Source of the DNA: Sycobia sp. Sy_11
Taxonomy: Eukaryota > Arthropoda > Insecta > Hymenoptera > Epichrysomallidae
Reading direction: 5' to 3'
Assembly (NCBI GenBank): GCA_018907035.1
Contig: JACCIC010000120.1
Span: forward strand, 1,380,001 to 1,444,000
DNA length: 64,000 nt
Part shown: in pieces, positions 51,537-64,000 of the stretch
Layout: each line of letters begins with the position of its first letter
How positions within the stretch are numbered: position 1 is the stretch's first letter
The notes under the pieces: model-generated
The model's database searches: none
The model's input: the letters and a program-made list of their open reading frames with translations, nothing else
Told to the model about the DNA's origin: nothing
Position numbers and translations under genes: made by a program

Positions 51537-53727
51537 TGTCTCCCTCACTCACTTCGCCCGAGTACCGCGAGTCGGTTCATTTTTCATTTGGTCCCTCCAG
51601 AGAGTTGCAATAACTCTCCGCTAATATATCGACCATTCGATGTATTTATCCCTCTACACGTAATCGATAAAGACTGATTTTCCCATTGCCCTCCAAAAGA
51701 AAAAGAAGGTAAGTAAGTAAGTCGCCGTCTAGCTTCATTCGTCCTCGATAAAGTTGTTTTGGTCTTCTAATCGGATTGGTTCGACTGCGATCCATCAAGC
51801 AGTTATTGGAGGGATTTTCTTCTTTTTACTTTTCTTTTCAGCAGTAGTACACGGCGAATGCAGCTTTATGAATCGTTCACGTTTAATAAGTCGACGTAAT
51901 AAGAGAAACACTGGCATATCGCTTGCAGAGCGCCAATTTCACAAATAGAAGCGGTCTCGTTTAACTCAATTCGAAGATATCGCGTTAACGCGCTCGTTCG
52001 ACATTCCATCCGGATGGAACGATATTCAAATAATGTAACCCCCCCCTCTCTCTCTCTCTCTCTGGCTTACGAATTCCATTCGATTCATTTCGAGAACAGG
52101 AGCTTGTCGAACGCGAGCTTGCGCGAACCATTTCCTAAATCCATTGCTCGCGATCAGTGAATGCGATCGGAGAAGTGCCTTTCTCGGCTGCTCTCGATGG
52201 TCCGTTTAGAATTGGACGAGTTGCACGATCGGACGCCTCGTCGATTTCTCGATTCGCAATCGAGCGATCGCGGCGCGTCAGCGAAGTAGTCGATTGAAAA
52301 TTTAGTGCCACGACTTTATCGTCGTGGCGAGACTGAAGAGTAAAGTTGGCCACTGCGTTATACCTGAGAAAACGTACAGAAGACACGTTATATCCGTGCC
52401 TGTTTTATTGAAATAAAAAAAAAAAAAAAAATGGGTTCGTGAACGCGCTGAGAAGCAGCGGTAAATTTTAAAAAGCAATTGATTGCGATGGCAGAACGTT
52501 CGTGAAAAATTAAGCGCTTTCGAACTGAACGTCTTGTGACATTTCAATTACCGATGCTCATGACGTTTTAATATCTAATGAGCTGTCATGCTGATCGTTT
52601 CTGTCCGACATAGGCAGGTCGTGAAAATTTCTATAAAATAAAATACACAACTATGTTTCTTTATTATCAATAAAATAAGAAATACTCAGTTTTATTAATA
52701 CAATCAACACACTCTATTCATGAAAAGTACAAGCCAACAGTAGCAACAAGTATCGCTAGGATCCTTATGATCGAATGATCGTTGTTTCCGTTCGACGTAC
52801 GAGTGAAGAGTGGTCGCTGTACATTATTGTAGAAAAGAGAATACTTAGATACGCCGTTATGCAGTTAAATCATAGGTTTCGACTTGTCGATAAATTATAA
52901 GGTATACAATGCCATGTAAGGCGAACCTCGGGTGGGGACAATCTCCGTACACTAAACAAAGGTTGAAATCGTTATTAATGCAATAGCAGAGGTACAGGAA
53001 CCAATAAACTAATTATTCAGGCTATTAGAACGACGCGACGTCATAAAGTTCTGTTTATTGTATTGACGGGGAATTCCAAATAAATTAAAATTAATAGATA
53101 TCGTAAAAGTTTCGAATTGTGTTCGAAGTTGTAATACTTAAACAGTACCAATGGACGTAATTGTCGGCTGTCGGAACCGTATCGGTGTGCTATTATGACA
53201 TAGTCGCGTCTCCGCTTGAAAATTTACAATGGAAATAAATAAAAATGTACAATGGAAACTGAAGAAACTCGAATGAATTACATTCGCCTTAAAGCCCCAT
53301 CCGTTCGTTTATTATAATTTGTACATTTTAACAACAGTCCCACTTTATTAGAGATTTTTTTCCTCCTTACTCCCGTTTAGTCGCATTATTATACGACGAC
53401 ATAAGTACAAATTGCATTTAATGCAAACTCCTCGTTCCTTATCGCGACTTGAATACACGGCAAATACGTCCACCAGTCCCTCCGCTATTTGCCAAGCTCG
53501 CGCGAAACTGTCGAACCTCTTGACCTCTTCTCTATATCCGCATACATAATGACACGTACACGGATAAACACACGGGGCGTGCGCGCGCGGCTCGTCACGC
53601 GCCGAGAATAACTGAGACGCGCGCGCACGCAACAGCATCATCGGCAATCTCGGAACTCTGCCCGATCACTGCGGGTGTTCCGCGTATACACGTGTATACG
53701 TATATATTACGTCTGGATGTACCGTGT

Positions 53728-53729
53728 AC

Positions 53730-53779
<50 letters not shown>
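53728..53779. repeat. (TA)n microsatellite
   Basis: About 25 TA units. Confidence 0.95.
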
Positions 53780-53781
<2 letters not shown>

Positions 53782-54010
53782 TAAACAGTCGTGCAATCGC
53801 CGAAAACGATAAAGCGTTCATCGCGCGCGTAAAAATCGCACAAGCGTGCGCGCGCGCGCGCCAAAAGAGTGCCAGATGCCCCCGTCCTCCGACTATATAT
53901 ATATTGTATAATATCTACAACCGCGAGCCAAAGTCAAAAAGCTCTGCCACACCGAAGCGCGCATTCGTTATTACTTTACTGCCTCGACCGGCTCTCCTTC
54001 TTTTCGTCTC

Positions 54011-54015
54011 TTTCC

Positions 54016-54071
<56 letters not shown>

Positions 54072-54085
54072 CTCTCTCTCTCTCT
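54011..54085. repeat. (CT)n microsatellite
   Basis: About 30 pure CT units, then a TTG break and more CT; one of the longest polypyrimidine tracts here. Confidence 0.95.
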
Positions 54086-55940
54086 TTTGCTCTCTTCTTA
54101 CCTTATATATATATATATAATACCCCCTAGTGCATATACCGGAACGCGAGCCGGGATATTCGCTTCGTTACTCATTCGAGGTATAATGTATAGAATGTAA
54201 TCGCTGATTTGTGCTTTTTTAACTGCTGCGCCTCGAAAAAAAGGCCGGGCCCCGCCGCCCGCGTCTCGTGCACGAGATCGCGCGCGCTTAGGACTGGCGC
54301 GCCGGCCCGCCTCGTCTTTCTTCGGCTAGCAAGAGTCGGAAAGGGGTGAGTGAGGGGGGAAGCGAGCTTTAACAGGGCTTCGCCGTGTTTTAAATATATC
54401 GTGACGCGAATATACCGGTCAGGGGTGAAGTGGGAAGGGGGGCGGGGATGCAGAATTTCCTTCGACTAATCTTTTGAACGGCTTAATATATTGGCCGCGT
54501 GTGCTGTGTGGCGCGGTTCCGTTCGAATGCAAATGGGAAAAAAACAAGTTTCTTCTGAAAAAGGATGATCTCCGCAAAACTAATTGTATTCAGATATATA
54601 ATAGATATGAAGATGTATCTTTTGTACAGCGCTCAATTAAAAGAAACAAATTCTTTTATACACCTCGGTTTTTTGCAGATGTGTATTATTTAAGTAAATT
54701 TATTCGCGAATTTAACTAAATGAAAATTTTCTTGGCCAAGTTCAATGTGTACCCGCTTCTGTGAAAATGTGCTCTGCGCAAATCTTCGTGAAAATTTACG
54801 TGGAATTATACGATCTTGCTAGCAACCACATTTTAATAGATTATTTTTATAACACGAAGTTACTTATTTGAAGCTCAATATTTAATTTCCATTGACAATT
54901 CATACACAAAAGTAAATTATTGCAATTGAGAAAATTTTATTTATAACTTTTAGAATTTGATAATAATAATGTCTTTTAGAAAAATTCTTTCTACCCAATT
55001 ACAAGGAGACAAAGGACCATTGACCTTGAAATTATCTCGAAAAGTAAATTCGAGGCCAAAACTTTAAGATAAACAGCTCTGTCTGTTTCTTGCACTTCAA
55101 CAGCGTCTGCTCGTGAACTTTTTCCTTCGAATACATATTTAGCTCAGTTTTTGCAAGTTCTCGAGGTCCCCAACCTTCTTTTGGTCTACTTGTCTCTTTT
55201 AGCAAAAAAGATACTCATCATTTTTACAGAAAAAGAATTTAATTCTACTTTTTGCGCCACGGCATAATTTGGTGAAATTTTCTGTAGAATAATGTGCATT
55301 CGTAAACATTGTTGCGAGATGATTGAATAAAACTCTATGAAGACTACTTGAATCTATCTATGAAAGTAACTAAATATAATAAATTATATAATTTTTCGAG
55401 ATCCCTAAAGCTAATAAGTTATATTGTTTTTCGAGATTACATGAAATGTCTCTTCGATACCAGATATTGTGGTTTCAAACCGCTGCATATATATCCAGCG
55501 GGTAATTGAGGAAAGTTTTAAAATAATACGATATATTTAACAATGGAGAAAGGTACAAATCTATAAGATCTATTTGGAAGTATTTGAAATGTTGTGCCCC
55601 GCATGAAGTGCGGTGAGCAATGCCGTTAATGAAACGACTGTAACAGAGCGCGTCGCAGCGGACGCGGATATTTCTACTTAAACGCAACAGATTGACAATA
55701 GATTGTAGAAGTCGAAATCAAGTCGCCGCGCGAAGGAATAAGTAGAAAACTGGAAAGCCTGGAATTTTTTGCATGACACACGAGAGACATTACATAGACG
55801 GTTGGCTGTATTGTATCAAAATCTTATTTGTAACGGAAGATTCCCTCTTACCTCTGCTCAGCGCGTCCATCGGTGAGTGTTGCCGCCTCCTGAAAAAATC
55901 AACGTTCGAGATAAAAATCGAACGCCCTTTACACGAAAAT

Positions 55941-55943
<3 letters not shown>

Positions 55944-55990
<47 letters not shown>
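55944..55990. repeat. (TA)n microsatellite
   Basis: About 23 TA units, followed by CACACGCG units. Confidence 0.95.
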
Positions 55991-55991
<1 letters not shown>

Positions 55992-56273
55992 TATATACAC
56001 ACGCGCACGCGCGCGATTTTTAATAACCGCGATAATACATCTACATATATGTATCGGTCATATTATGCATCCTACATAAATCTTCCAAATAAAAACAGCC
56101 GTAAAAAGATTTATTCGTTCGAAAATCGTAAATTTAACGTGTCGCGCATATAAAATGTCTATCGTAAACGAATATCCCAAAGGATGAAAAAGAAAATAAA
56201 GACTGCCCTCTCGTGACGGCTTGGCTCATTACGCCCCCACAGTCTCCGGTCCCCGATTCTGAAAAGGACACAC

Positions 56274-56275
<2 letters not shown>

Positions 56276-56325
<50 letters not shown>
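56276..56325. repeat. (CT)n microsatellite
   Basis: About 24 CT units. Confidence 0.95.
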
Positions 56326-56329
<4 letters not shown>

Positions 56330-57410
56330 TCTGATTATCCCGCGAAAAGTCGCAAGTGTACGGAAAATCGTAGGTGACAGTCCCTACCCTCCGCCCCTCA
56401 ACGAACACCCGCGCGAGCGTCGCCGTATAGAAAATTACAAGCCCGAGCGGGTCGTTTCAATCGCGCGCCCGACGACCTATTGACTCGCGCGTTCTCCGAT
56501 GAAAGCCGCCGCCGCCGCTGACGCGGTATTTTCCACAGTGCGTACTTTCCGTAAGCACGTGGCGTGCGCGAGGAGTGGGGAAGGGGGGGGGGAAGGAGCG
56601 AGTCTGCTTACATTTGAAGGCGCACGTAGAGATTCGCGCATGTATACGATATTACGGAAGGAGCGAAAAAGCTTCCATAAAGCTCGACGTGAGGTGTATA
56701 TAGATTGTATATACGGAGCTTCTGCTCTTGCACGGGAAGGCGTACTTTTAACGAGGACTTGAGCTGCTTTGCCACCGGCAGCCCACCATCGTCGGCGAAT
56801 CCAAAGGGAAGCTTGCACTTTTTCTAATCCCTATTTTTCAACGATGGTTTATGACAAAATCATCAATTTGGCACGATAGTTCCTTTTAATATTACGCGTA
56901 GTAATTTTTTAATTAGTGTTGTGTTTTTTCAAAATTCTAAAATTCAGACGCGTTTTTTAATAGAACTTTTCTCATATCAACGACGAAAACGTAAGTCAGT
57001 GACGAATTAAGTATATATAGATATAAAAAGTGTATGAGCTTGCCTTGGAAACATATCAATAGTGAACATTGCATTTTTTTTATCAATGTTGGAAAGTAGG
57101 TTAAATTTTATTAGGTAACTCCAATAATTAATAATCGTGCAAATAAACTATTCACATTTATGAAAGAATACACTAACATGTAATCCTTTCATTTTCTCGT
57201 GTAAACCATGGAAAAAAGAAAATATTTAAAAATTAAAACGAAATCCTATTCAACAATTGCAACATGCCTATTGAGGATGGTGCAGGCGAACACGCGATTT
57301 AACGAAAGTCACATGTGCGCGCGCGCGCTCTCGCGCACCCTTCGATATGTCAGATTTAATTCGCGATTACTCCCGTTGTCGCCGGACTGAAGCGCTAAAA
57401 TCTCGCACTC

Positions 57411-57412
57411 TG

Positions 57413-57457
<45 letters not shown>
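57411..57457. repeat. (CT)n microsatellite
   Basis: CT run with a few G interruptions; another imperfect CT block at about 57565-57630. Confidence 0.9.
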
Positions 57458-57462
<5 letters not shown>

Positions 57463-57719
57463 GACCGTCTCAACCTCCTCTCCATAAGTGTCCTTCGGCC
57501 GGCTTTTCGAATTCCTCGCCGCAACAATGGGCGCGAATCTCATGCTCTACTGTCTTTTTCCGCTTCTCTCTCTTCCTTCCTCTCTCTCTCTCTTTCTCTC
57601 CCTCTCTCTCCCTCTCTCTCTCTCTCTATCTTATACACTCGCAGTCTCTTTTTTCCTCTTTCCCGCGAATGTACAAAAGTACGCGAGTGTATAAAGTGCT
57701 GCGTTTGAAGATGATTTAA

Positions 57720-59420
57720 TGCACCGCCTCGCGCCCGAGGCTGCCAGGGGTGGATATATATGTATAAAAAAGATTACGGAGGAGAATTTCTCTCCTACCG
57801 TCTAACACAATATACCATTGTGTTTTGCGGTATAAGGAATGAATGGGCCAGGCAGCGCGGCGAGCGCTGACAGCCGCGCTTTTAATAGGGGGATCGTGAA
57901 AAAATTATTGGGAAAGCCCTTTCGAACGGGTGGTATATGTATATGGGACTGCCCAGTGCGAATAAGAACTCGAGCCAAGGAGCGCTTTTGTGAAAGTTTT
58001 TTTCAAATGTCCGTTTTCATGTGCAAAATATGATTAATTCGTATGGATATGGGTGACGACTAAAGAGGGGAGAAGGATGAGATAAAGGGGAAATTTTGAA
58101 GAGGGAATAATGCACCGTGCTCGAATTCGTCGCGTTTACCCACTTGGGAGAAAAATCCCAATTAAATCGAGAGGGCGTAGAGGGAGATTAGAGCTTTGAA
58201 ATGTTCGAATTATAACCGTCGAAGTCATTATGAAGCTTTTATCGAATGATATATAGTTTCATTAGATACGCGCGAGGCTCGTCCGCGGCCGCCGGTGAAT
58301 TTTTCACGCCGGCACATAATACTTGGAAATTCGGAGGAGCTTTTATTCCCCATAACTCTCGACGTCGGCAGTATACATCCGCGCATCCATACCGTCGCAG
58401 AGCAAAATAGCATCTTAACTCTCTCGCTTACGCCTATATCTGCATCCGCGTGCACGCGCCGGAAAAATAATTTTCCACGCCGCTCACGCGTACCAGTGCT
58501 ATAGTCGCGGGCGTGGACTCCCGTGCGCGCGGCTCGAAATCTAAATATCGCGCCCGAGACTCCGTTAGACTCCGTTTATACATGCCTGGCTCTCGAAAGT
58601 TAACGGCAGCGCCGTTAAATCGTCTCGCACCCCCCCCCCCCGCACCTCCTCGCCCCCGGCCGACAATCAATTCCTCCCCCCAGGAAACTCACCCGGGGGA
58701 CCGCGCGGGGAGGCGCGAACTTGCCGCCGCCGACCCCATCACCCCTTCCTCTCTACCCCCCCCGACTTCCCCGCCGCCTCGCGCGGCAATTTCGCCAAAA
58801 GAAGAAATTTATAGAGCGCGAAGTCGCTTCCTTGAATGAGTAGGAGCGGGAGAGGGGGATGGGGGAGGGGATGGGGGAGGGTGGGTGTTTGAGGCGCCCT
58901 TTGGAAGCAATCACCTTTTTCGCGCAATAAACCGGCGATAAACAAGGCGGCGGCGGCGGCGTCGTCCCATAGCTCCGAACAAACGAGGCCAGACCAAGGC
59001 TCGCGGGTCGAGGGGGCCGACGATGGGCCGTTTCACAAAATGAGTAATTTGCCTGGCGTTATATAACGAGTTTAACCGCCGGGCAGTTTGCGGAGCGCGG
59101 CCTCGGCCGGTGATACGGGGACTGCGGGGGGGGGGAGGCCAACCAACTGCCACGCGCGACGTCGCCGCCACCGCCGCCGCGGCCGCTACTGCACTCGCTG
59201 TCGACGGGCGGCGAGCTCGATTTACGGCCGAAAAGTTAGCGCGCGTGCTCGTCGCACCCCCCCCCCCCGATGTGGGTATATCGACCGCTGCGAGAATTTG
59301 GTTACGGGGCTGAGGGATCGCGGCGAGAGCGGCGAAGGGGGGAGGGGAAGATGGTCGCGAGTTTATCGAGCGGCTGACGATTTTTGTCGGATGAGCGATT
59401 CGCCTGTTGCAGAACGTGCG
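57720..59420. other. GC/CpG-rich block
   Basis: The stretch is GC-rich with many CpGs, C and G homopolymers (for example near 58629 and 59259) and long chance frames on both strands. No protein family was recognised. It could be an intronic CpG-rich element or an unrecognised promoter. Confidence 0.5.
58854..58885 (+). other. G-quadruplex motif
   Basis: Six or more G runs of 3-5 separated by 1-2 bases fit the G3+N1-7 pattern far beyond the minimum. It lies in a GC-rich block of the inferred papilin intron. Confidence 0.6.
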
Positions 59421-61191
59421 GATCCAATTATTGTCGATAAATGTATTATCATTAATTTCTGATCCAAACTCCGTCGAGTGTGTACATAATATATATATAT
59501 ATATATATACATCAATCGTCATGTGTGCACGATCGATGGAATTAGAGATTCTTAAATATTATGTGCCTGATGAGACGCGCTTAAAGCAGCGATTGATATC
59601 GCAATAATTCACCGATGCCTTATTAACAATTTCCTCGTTCCTACAGAATTAATCAATTTACAATACGTTTAGATATTTACATAATTTTCCTTCTAATTTT
59701 AATTATAGCTCTACGGCAATAAGTTTCAGGAAATTCGATGCCGTGGGAATTTTGTGATTTTCTTAATGGAAAGCGTGCCAATATATGCCTCGCTATTCCG
59801 TTAAGTGCTCTCGATCTACTAAGTATCAATTACATCGACCAGTACTCTCATTATTCGCTAAATTACTGTACGCGATAATACGCGCATTAAAGCGGTGCAC
59901 AAACGGAAGCGCAAACGGAATCCGGTCAATTTGTAAAGTTCGGTCCGAATTGATAAAATGATGTAGGATGATCGTGGAGCGAGGTAAATTTCACGGCCGA
60001 GCCGAAAGTCCCGACTTATTAAAGTTCCCTCGTCGTGCCGCGAGTCGGATGCAACATTAATTATTTTATCTGCCATTGCCCGCGAAGCATTAAAGACTCG
60101 TTATCGTTTCTAACTCTCGTGTCGCAAATTGCATTAACTCGATTCTTAACGAGGGTCTGATGAAATCTAAAAAGTTTAACGATCATGACGGCTTTTTACT
60201 GTCTATTAAAAATTTCGCCTCCTGCCGTCGATCCAAGAAAACTGCAACAGTACGAATTTATCAAAATGATAGCTTCTTAGCCGCTCTCCGGCTCGAGTCA
60301 CGTTGCGATTAGCGCGAATTTTGGGCAGGCTCCGCGAAGATTAAAAGTTTCGAAATTCGCCTGCCAGCACTTGCCAATGGCAATGAAAATACGAATCGAC
60401 TGATAATGCTCGTTAATTATCGGACATTCTTTTTTGCGAAGATTTATGCATCGAAGTTATTTTTAATGCATCGCGACTTCCATTGTTCTTTTTTTTATTA
60501 TTTCTAAGCTGGGATGCAAATGATGCCGGGTCCCAAAATTGCGATTGTAACAATTGTCAATAAGTCACTTCAGTTAGAACGATACTTGTTTTTTTATTTA
60601 ATTATGCCAATAACTTACTGATATTCTTCGTACACGGTGTAATTTCAATATGATTTTCGATTTACCAAAATTTCAAGCATATCTTACAAATTGTAACTGT
60701 AACTCTGTTACATCCTACATAAAAGCTTGAATGACCAGTCACATCAAAATCGTTTGCTCCTCGAATAAGACATTACGAAAGTCCAACAAAAAAAAGAGAG
60801 AGAGAGAGATAGAGAAAAACCATTTCAGATTCTAAAACGACTATATTTTCGTTATTGCCCCCCCCCTCCCGCCTACAGCGATTGAACGCAGTTACGCAGT
60901 TAAATAAATTACCGTCGCCCGTGCTGCTATCACTTTTAAACACGTCATCCCGCGCGTCTCCGCGTCGCGTCCTCTTTTTCAGTCTCGAATGGGGAATTGA
61001 TACGACGAGCGAAGAAGAGCGCGCGCTGCTCGGCGAGCTTTTGCGTCGGCGGCGACGGTGGCCTCCCCACCCCCACACCCGCTCGGTTTACGATCTCGGC
61101 ACATTTCTTTTCTCTCTTCTCCTCCCTAGCCCGCCCCCCTCCAGCCCTCGTAAATTCTTCGAGCAAACGAAAAAAGAAAGAGCAAAATATA

Positions 61192-61194
<3 letters not shown>

Positions 61195-61271
<77 letters not shown>
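61195..61271. repeat. (TA)n(TG)n(TA)n tract
   Basis: TA runs around a GTATATGTGTGTG core. Confidence 0.95.
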
Positions 61272-61275
<4 letters not shown>

Positions 61276-61450
61276 CAGGTCTCGTTCGTATGCCTCGTCC
61301 CGTTTCGTCCTCCTATACCCTCGTAAACTCGAGACCGCGAGAGCGGTTTGACGACACAAAGACGTAAACACTAAAACCGATCCATTTAGAAGCGACAAGT
61401 TTACAAACATCCTCGAACACCCATCCTTCGTTCTTTACGACTGCGCTGAG

Positions 61451-61507
<57 letters not shown>
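61451..61507. repeat. (TA)n microsatellite
   Basis: About 28 TA units. Confidence 0.95.
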
Positions 61508-61512
<5 letters not shown>

Positions 61513-63585
61513 CTACGTATGCATCCTTGAAACCATATTGCATACCCATCGGTACTACTTTCTTACATAAAATTAGATGCGCGAAAAAAGTAAATCTGAT
61601 ACGAAGGCTGATAAGAACGCCGTAGATTTACCTGTTACGGTCCCAGTTGGATCAACGGACTACGTATTCATTAACAGTCACAGGTGACGCCATACGTCCA
61701 ACCTTGGAAATTCTATTACTGGTTCAATTCCGACCTAATACAAAACAAGAATAGGATATAGCTTACAGTTAGAAGGTTCAAAAGACACTGCATTATACGC
61801 CTCACAAGAAAAGAACATCATCGTTACAATCAATATCCAGTGTACTTATAATTTTCATGAATCTTAACTTCCTAAGCGATCAGTCGGCCATACACGATAT
61901 TTATGCCCAAATATCTCGGTGAAGACCATCTTGTAAATCATAGTCTGAACGAATAGAACGGGGCCAATGATTCATACGAGCATTAAATCCAATCCATAAG
62001 GTTTTACATCGCTTCTGTACTTCGACATTTCGACCTGCGCCCGATTTCTTATACATAATACGTTGTAAGTGTATTTTTTTTCAATCGATGCATCAAGTTT
62101 TCAAATAATTCTTAATAATCAATTGCAAATGATTCTTACTTTTCAATGTTATTGCCTATCAATGGTGGGTTTCAAAACCTACATACATTCATGAAATGAC
62201 TAATGACCATAAATGAATGATTTTTATTCTGTACGAGTGGATCATGTTAACACGAATGTGTCCCAAAATTTTTATCTTTACAGAGAGAATAATTAGTCAT
62301 CTGTGCCGATTGCAAATTTCTAGTGTGAAAACTAGCAAAAAGGTACGATTTTTTAAATTTGATTCAAAAAGTTGAAATAAATGTCAAAAACGTTATTTAA
62401 AAATGGAATATATTTGATTAAGTAAACAGACGAAGTGACTGATTCGAGAGTCACAAAAAGGAAAAGCAAATCTATAAGTAAAACTTAAGCGTCGTCTAAA
62501 TAACGAAAACACGTCGAATCTTTGCCACTCGGAACATCGCTTCAAAATCTGCAGAAATCTAATCCAGTCGTAAAACATGTGCGACGCGTATTATCCGAAA
62601 CAGGTGCAACACAATTTCTAATGAAATTGCTCGATGTCAGCTTGCAATAGATGCAATATAATGCTCTTACGTACGTCTTTCATATTAATTATGATTGTTT
62701 GATTCTGAAGACATTTCTGCCACATTATTTAAACAAGTTTTAAATTATCGAACGACGTACAATGAAACATACATAATACAAAATCGTCGACTCACCTATT
62801 CGACTATTCGACACATAATACTTCGAAATAATTGACGAAACATTGATGCACAGAATAAATTTCATAATACAAGTACGACAGGTTGTATGCGCTTATGATT
62901 CGAGCATTCGAACGCTTTTAACTAATGAAACATTCAGAGATTCCAACTGTGCTAGCCGGAGATTCGAAAAGATTCGATTCTCAAATCCGTATCTCTGGGA
63001 GAGAACAGGACTTCCGGCTCTCCTCTCCTAAACAATGCAAACACGAACCGCGCGATTCACGCCTCCTCCACTTTCTCTCGATGTCTCGCACAATCAGAGG
63101 TGTCCTCGTAAATCCCCCCCCCAACCCCACCTCCTAGCTAAATATTACAAGCAGGTACGAAATTGCAAAGACGTCCCGGTGGCGAGGGATCGCGGAGGCT
63201 CTGCTCCCATCTGCTGTTTTTTTTTTTTGCATCGGCTTTTTGTTGCCCCCGGGAGGCTCGATTTATCGATACTCACATGCACGTTTCGCGCGCGCGCACC
63301 CCTTTTACCCGATGTGGATGCATTGCTCGCATATGTAGGTACGTGTATTGCAGTGGGCTTTCTCGACGGGCGCACATCAGGTGGGCACGCGCTCACGTTA
63401 AGTAAGTGCCCCGGGTCGAGTCAAGGAGGCCGGCCGGGCGGGGGGAGCTTCGATACTTGGGATATGCGCGCACCGGAGTATGCGGGAGGAGAGGGGGAGG
63501 GGGGAGGACCGACCTCTATACCTCGGATCGAGAATTACGGCACGCAGAGCCCTTTTTTTTTACACGTACGTATACAGGTTCCTGC

Positions 63586-63612
63586 CTCTCTCTCTCTCTC
63601 TCTCTCTCTCTC
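63586..63612. repeat. (CT)n microsatellite
   Basis: About 13 CT units. Confidence 0.9.
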
Positions 63613-64000
63613 GCTCTGATTTGTTTTTTTCACCTCGACGTCGCGTCATTATTACCTTTCCCTTCTCATTCTCGCGCTCCAGTTCGTGTCGCCTACCCTC
63701 GACCTCCGGCTTCCGCGATCATGGCTCGTTTCTTCTTTTTTTCTTCTTGGATTTCACCGGATAGCGCCTAGATCCGGCAATCTCGACCGACTTTGCGATA
63801 GTCAGCAAACGCGGCGGATTTTTCTGGCGTGCCGCTTAGCGAAGAAAACGATGTATTATAATAATTGGGCAGTGTGAAGATCTACGCCTGGATTACAGAA
63901 TTAATTTAATTTCCAGCATGGAGCATGCGCAATAATCAATCGAATATTTATTAGTTGAAATTTAACGTAGGATTTGCGCAGTACAGCTGAACACTAGATG

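Larger units (their letters stand above)
49867..64000 (+). other. Ppn: inferred papilin intron reaching the right window edge
   Basis: The last exon seen ends with a good donor, GTGAGT, and papilin proteins continue for thousands of residues (spacer, further TSP1 repeats, Kunitz and Ig domains). None of these Cys-rich domains was recognised on the + strand to 64000, so the stretch is inferred to be intron. It holds microsatellites, CpG-rich blocks (about 50.3-51.5, 53.4-54.5, 56.2-56.8, 57.7-59.4, 60.8-61.2 and 63.0-63.8 kb), and G/C homopolymer runs. A missed small exon cannot be excluded. Confidence 0.65.

Noticed and set aside
57839..58033. Frame containing WDCPVRIRT, considered as the next papilin exon (expected to start DCP)
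   Set aside because: No AG acceptor directly before the GAC codon, and the following residues do not fit the papilin spacer region.
58911..59522. 203-codon minus-strand frame
   Set aside because: Lies in a GC-rich CpG block where stops are rare; arginine/alanine-rich, low complexity, frames open on both strands.
63035..63619. 194-codon + frame near the right edge, possible papilin exon
   Set aside because: Ends in a CT-tract translation, lacks the cysteine pattern expected next in papilin, and has no acceptor followed by an Asp-Cys start.

Overview
This window is eukaryotic chromosomal DNA with an insect, probably hymenopteran (ant, bee or wasp), character. The evidence is spliceosomal exons with GT-AG boundaries, AT-rich non-coding DNA with patches rich in CpG, a very high density of long (TA)n, (GA)n/(CT)n and (CA)n microsatellites, and coding exons whose closest recalled relatives are insect papilin and the Mutator-like transposase-domain proteins common in insect genomes. 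The species cannot be fixed from the sequence. There are no bacterial-style operons, and I recognised no tRNA or rRNA gene. Almost all long open frames here are microsatellite translations or chance frames.

Two genes can be supported. The first is the 5' end of papilin (Ppn) on the + strand, an extracellular-matrix proteoglycan-like glycoprotein. Three coding exons are visible at 22351-22411 (signal-peptide core), 46271-46458 (basic linker with an RHRR site and the start of the first thrombospondin type 1 repeat) and 49806-49866 (rest of that repeat). Their splice phases join without a break. They are separated by introns of about 23.9 kb and 3.3 kb. The first coding exon, with the ATG, was not identified, and all later domains lie beyond the right edge, so most of positions 22412-64000 is papilin intron.

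The second is a small two-exon gene on the - strand (15937-15484 joined to 14623-14457, 206 residues). It encodes only the N-terminal zinc-ribbon part of a Mutator-like transposase-domain protein. An 860-bp intron hides the second exon. Whether it is domesticated or a decayed copy is open. A CCAAT box and an E2F-type site sit just upstream of it.

Layout: 1-14456, no recognised gene, many microsatellites; 14457-15937, Mutator-like gene; 15938-22350, upstream flank of both genes, with a 225-bp palindromic MITE-like element at 20566-20790; 22351-49866, papilin exons and introns; 49867-64000, no recognised exon, inferred papilin intron with several GC/CpG-rich blocks and a strong G-quadruplex motif. 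Non-genic structure worth attention includes a degenerate 15-16-bp minisatellite just upstream of the third papilin exon, (TA)n tracts tightly bracketing the second exon, a 21-bp perfect inverted repeat near 2.9 kb, and a weathered repeat remnant at 39.7-40.0 kb.
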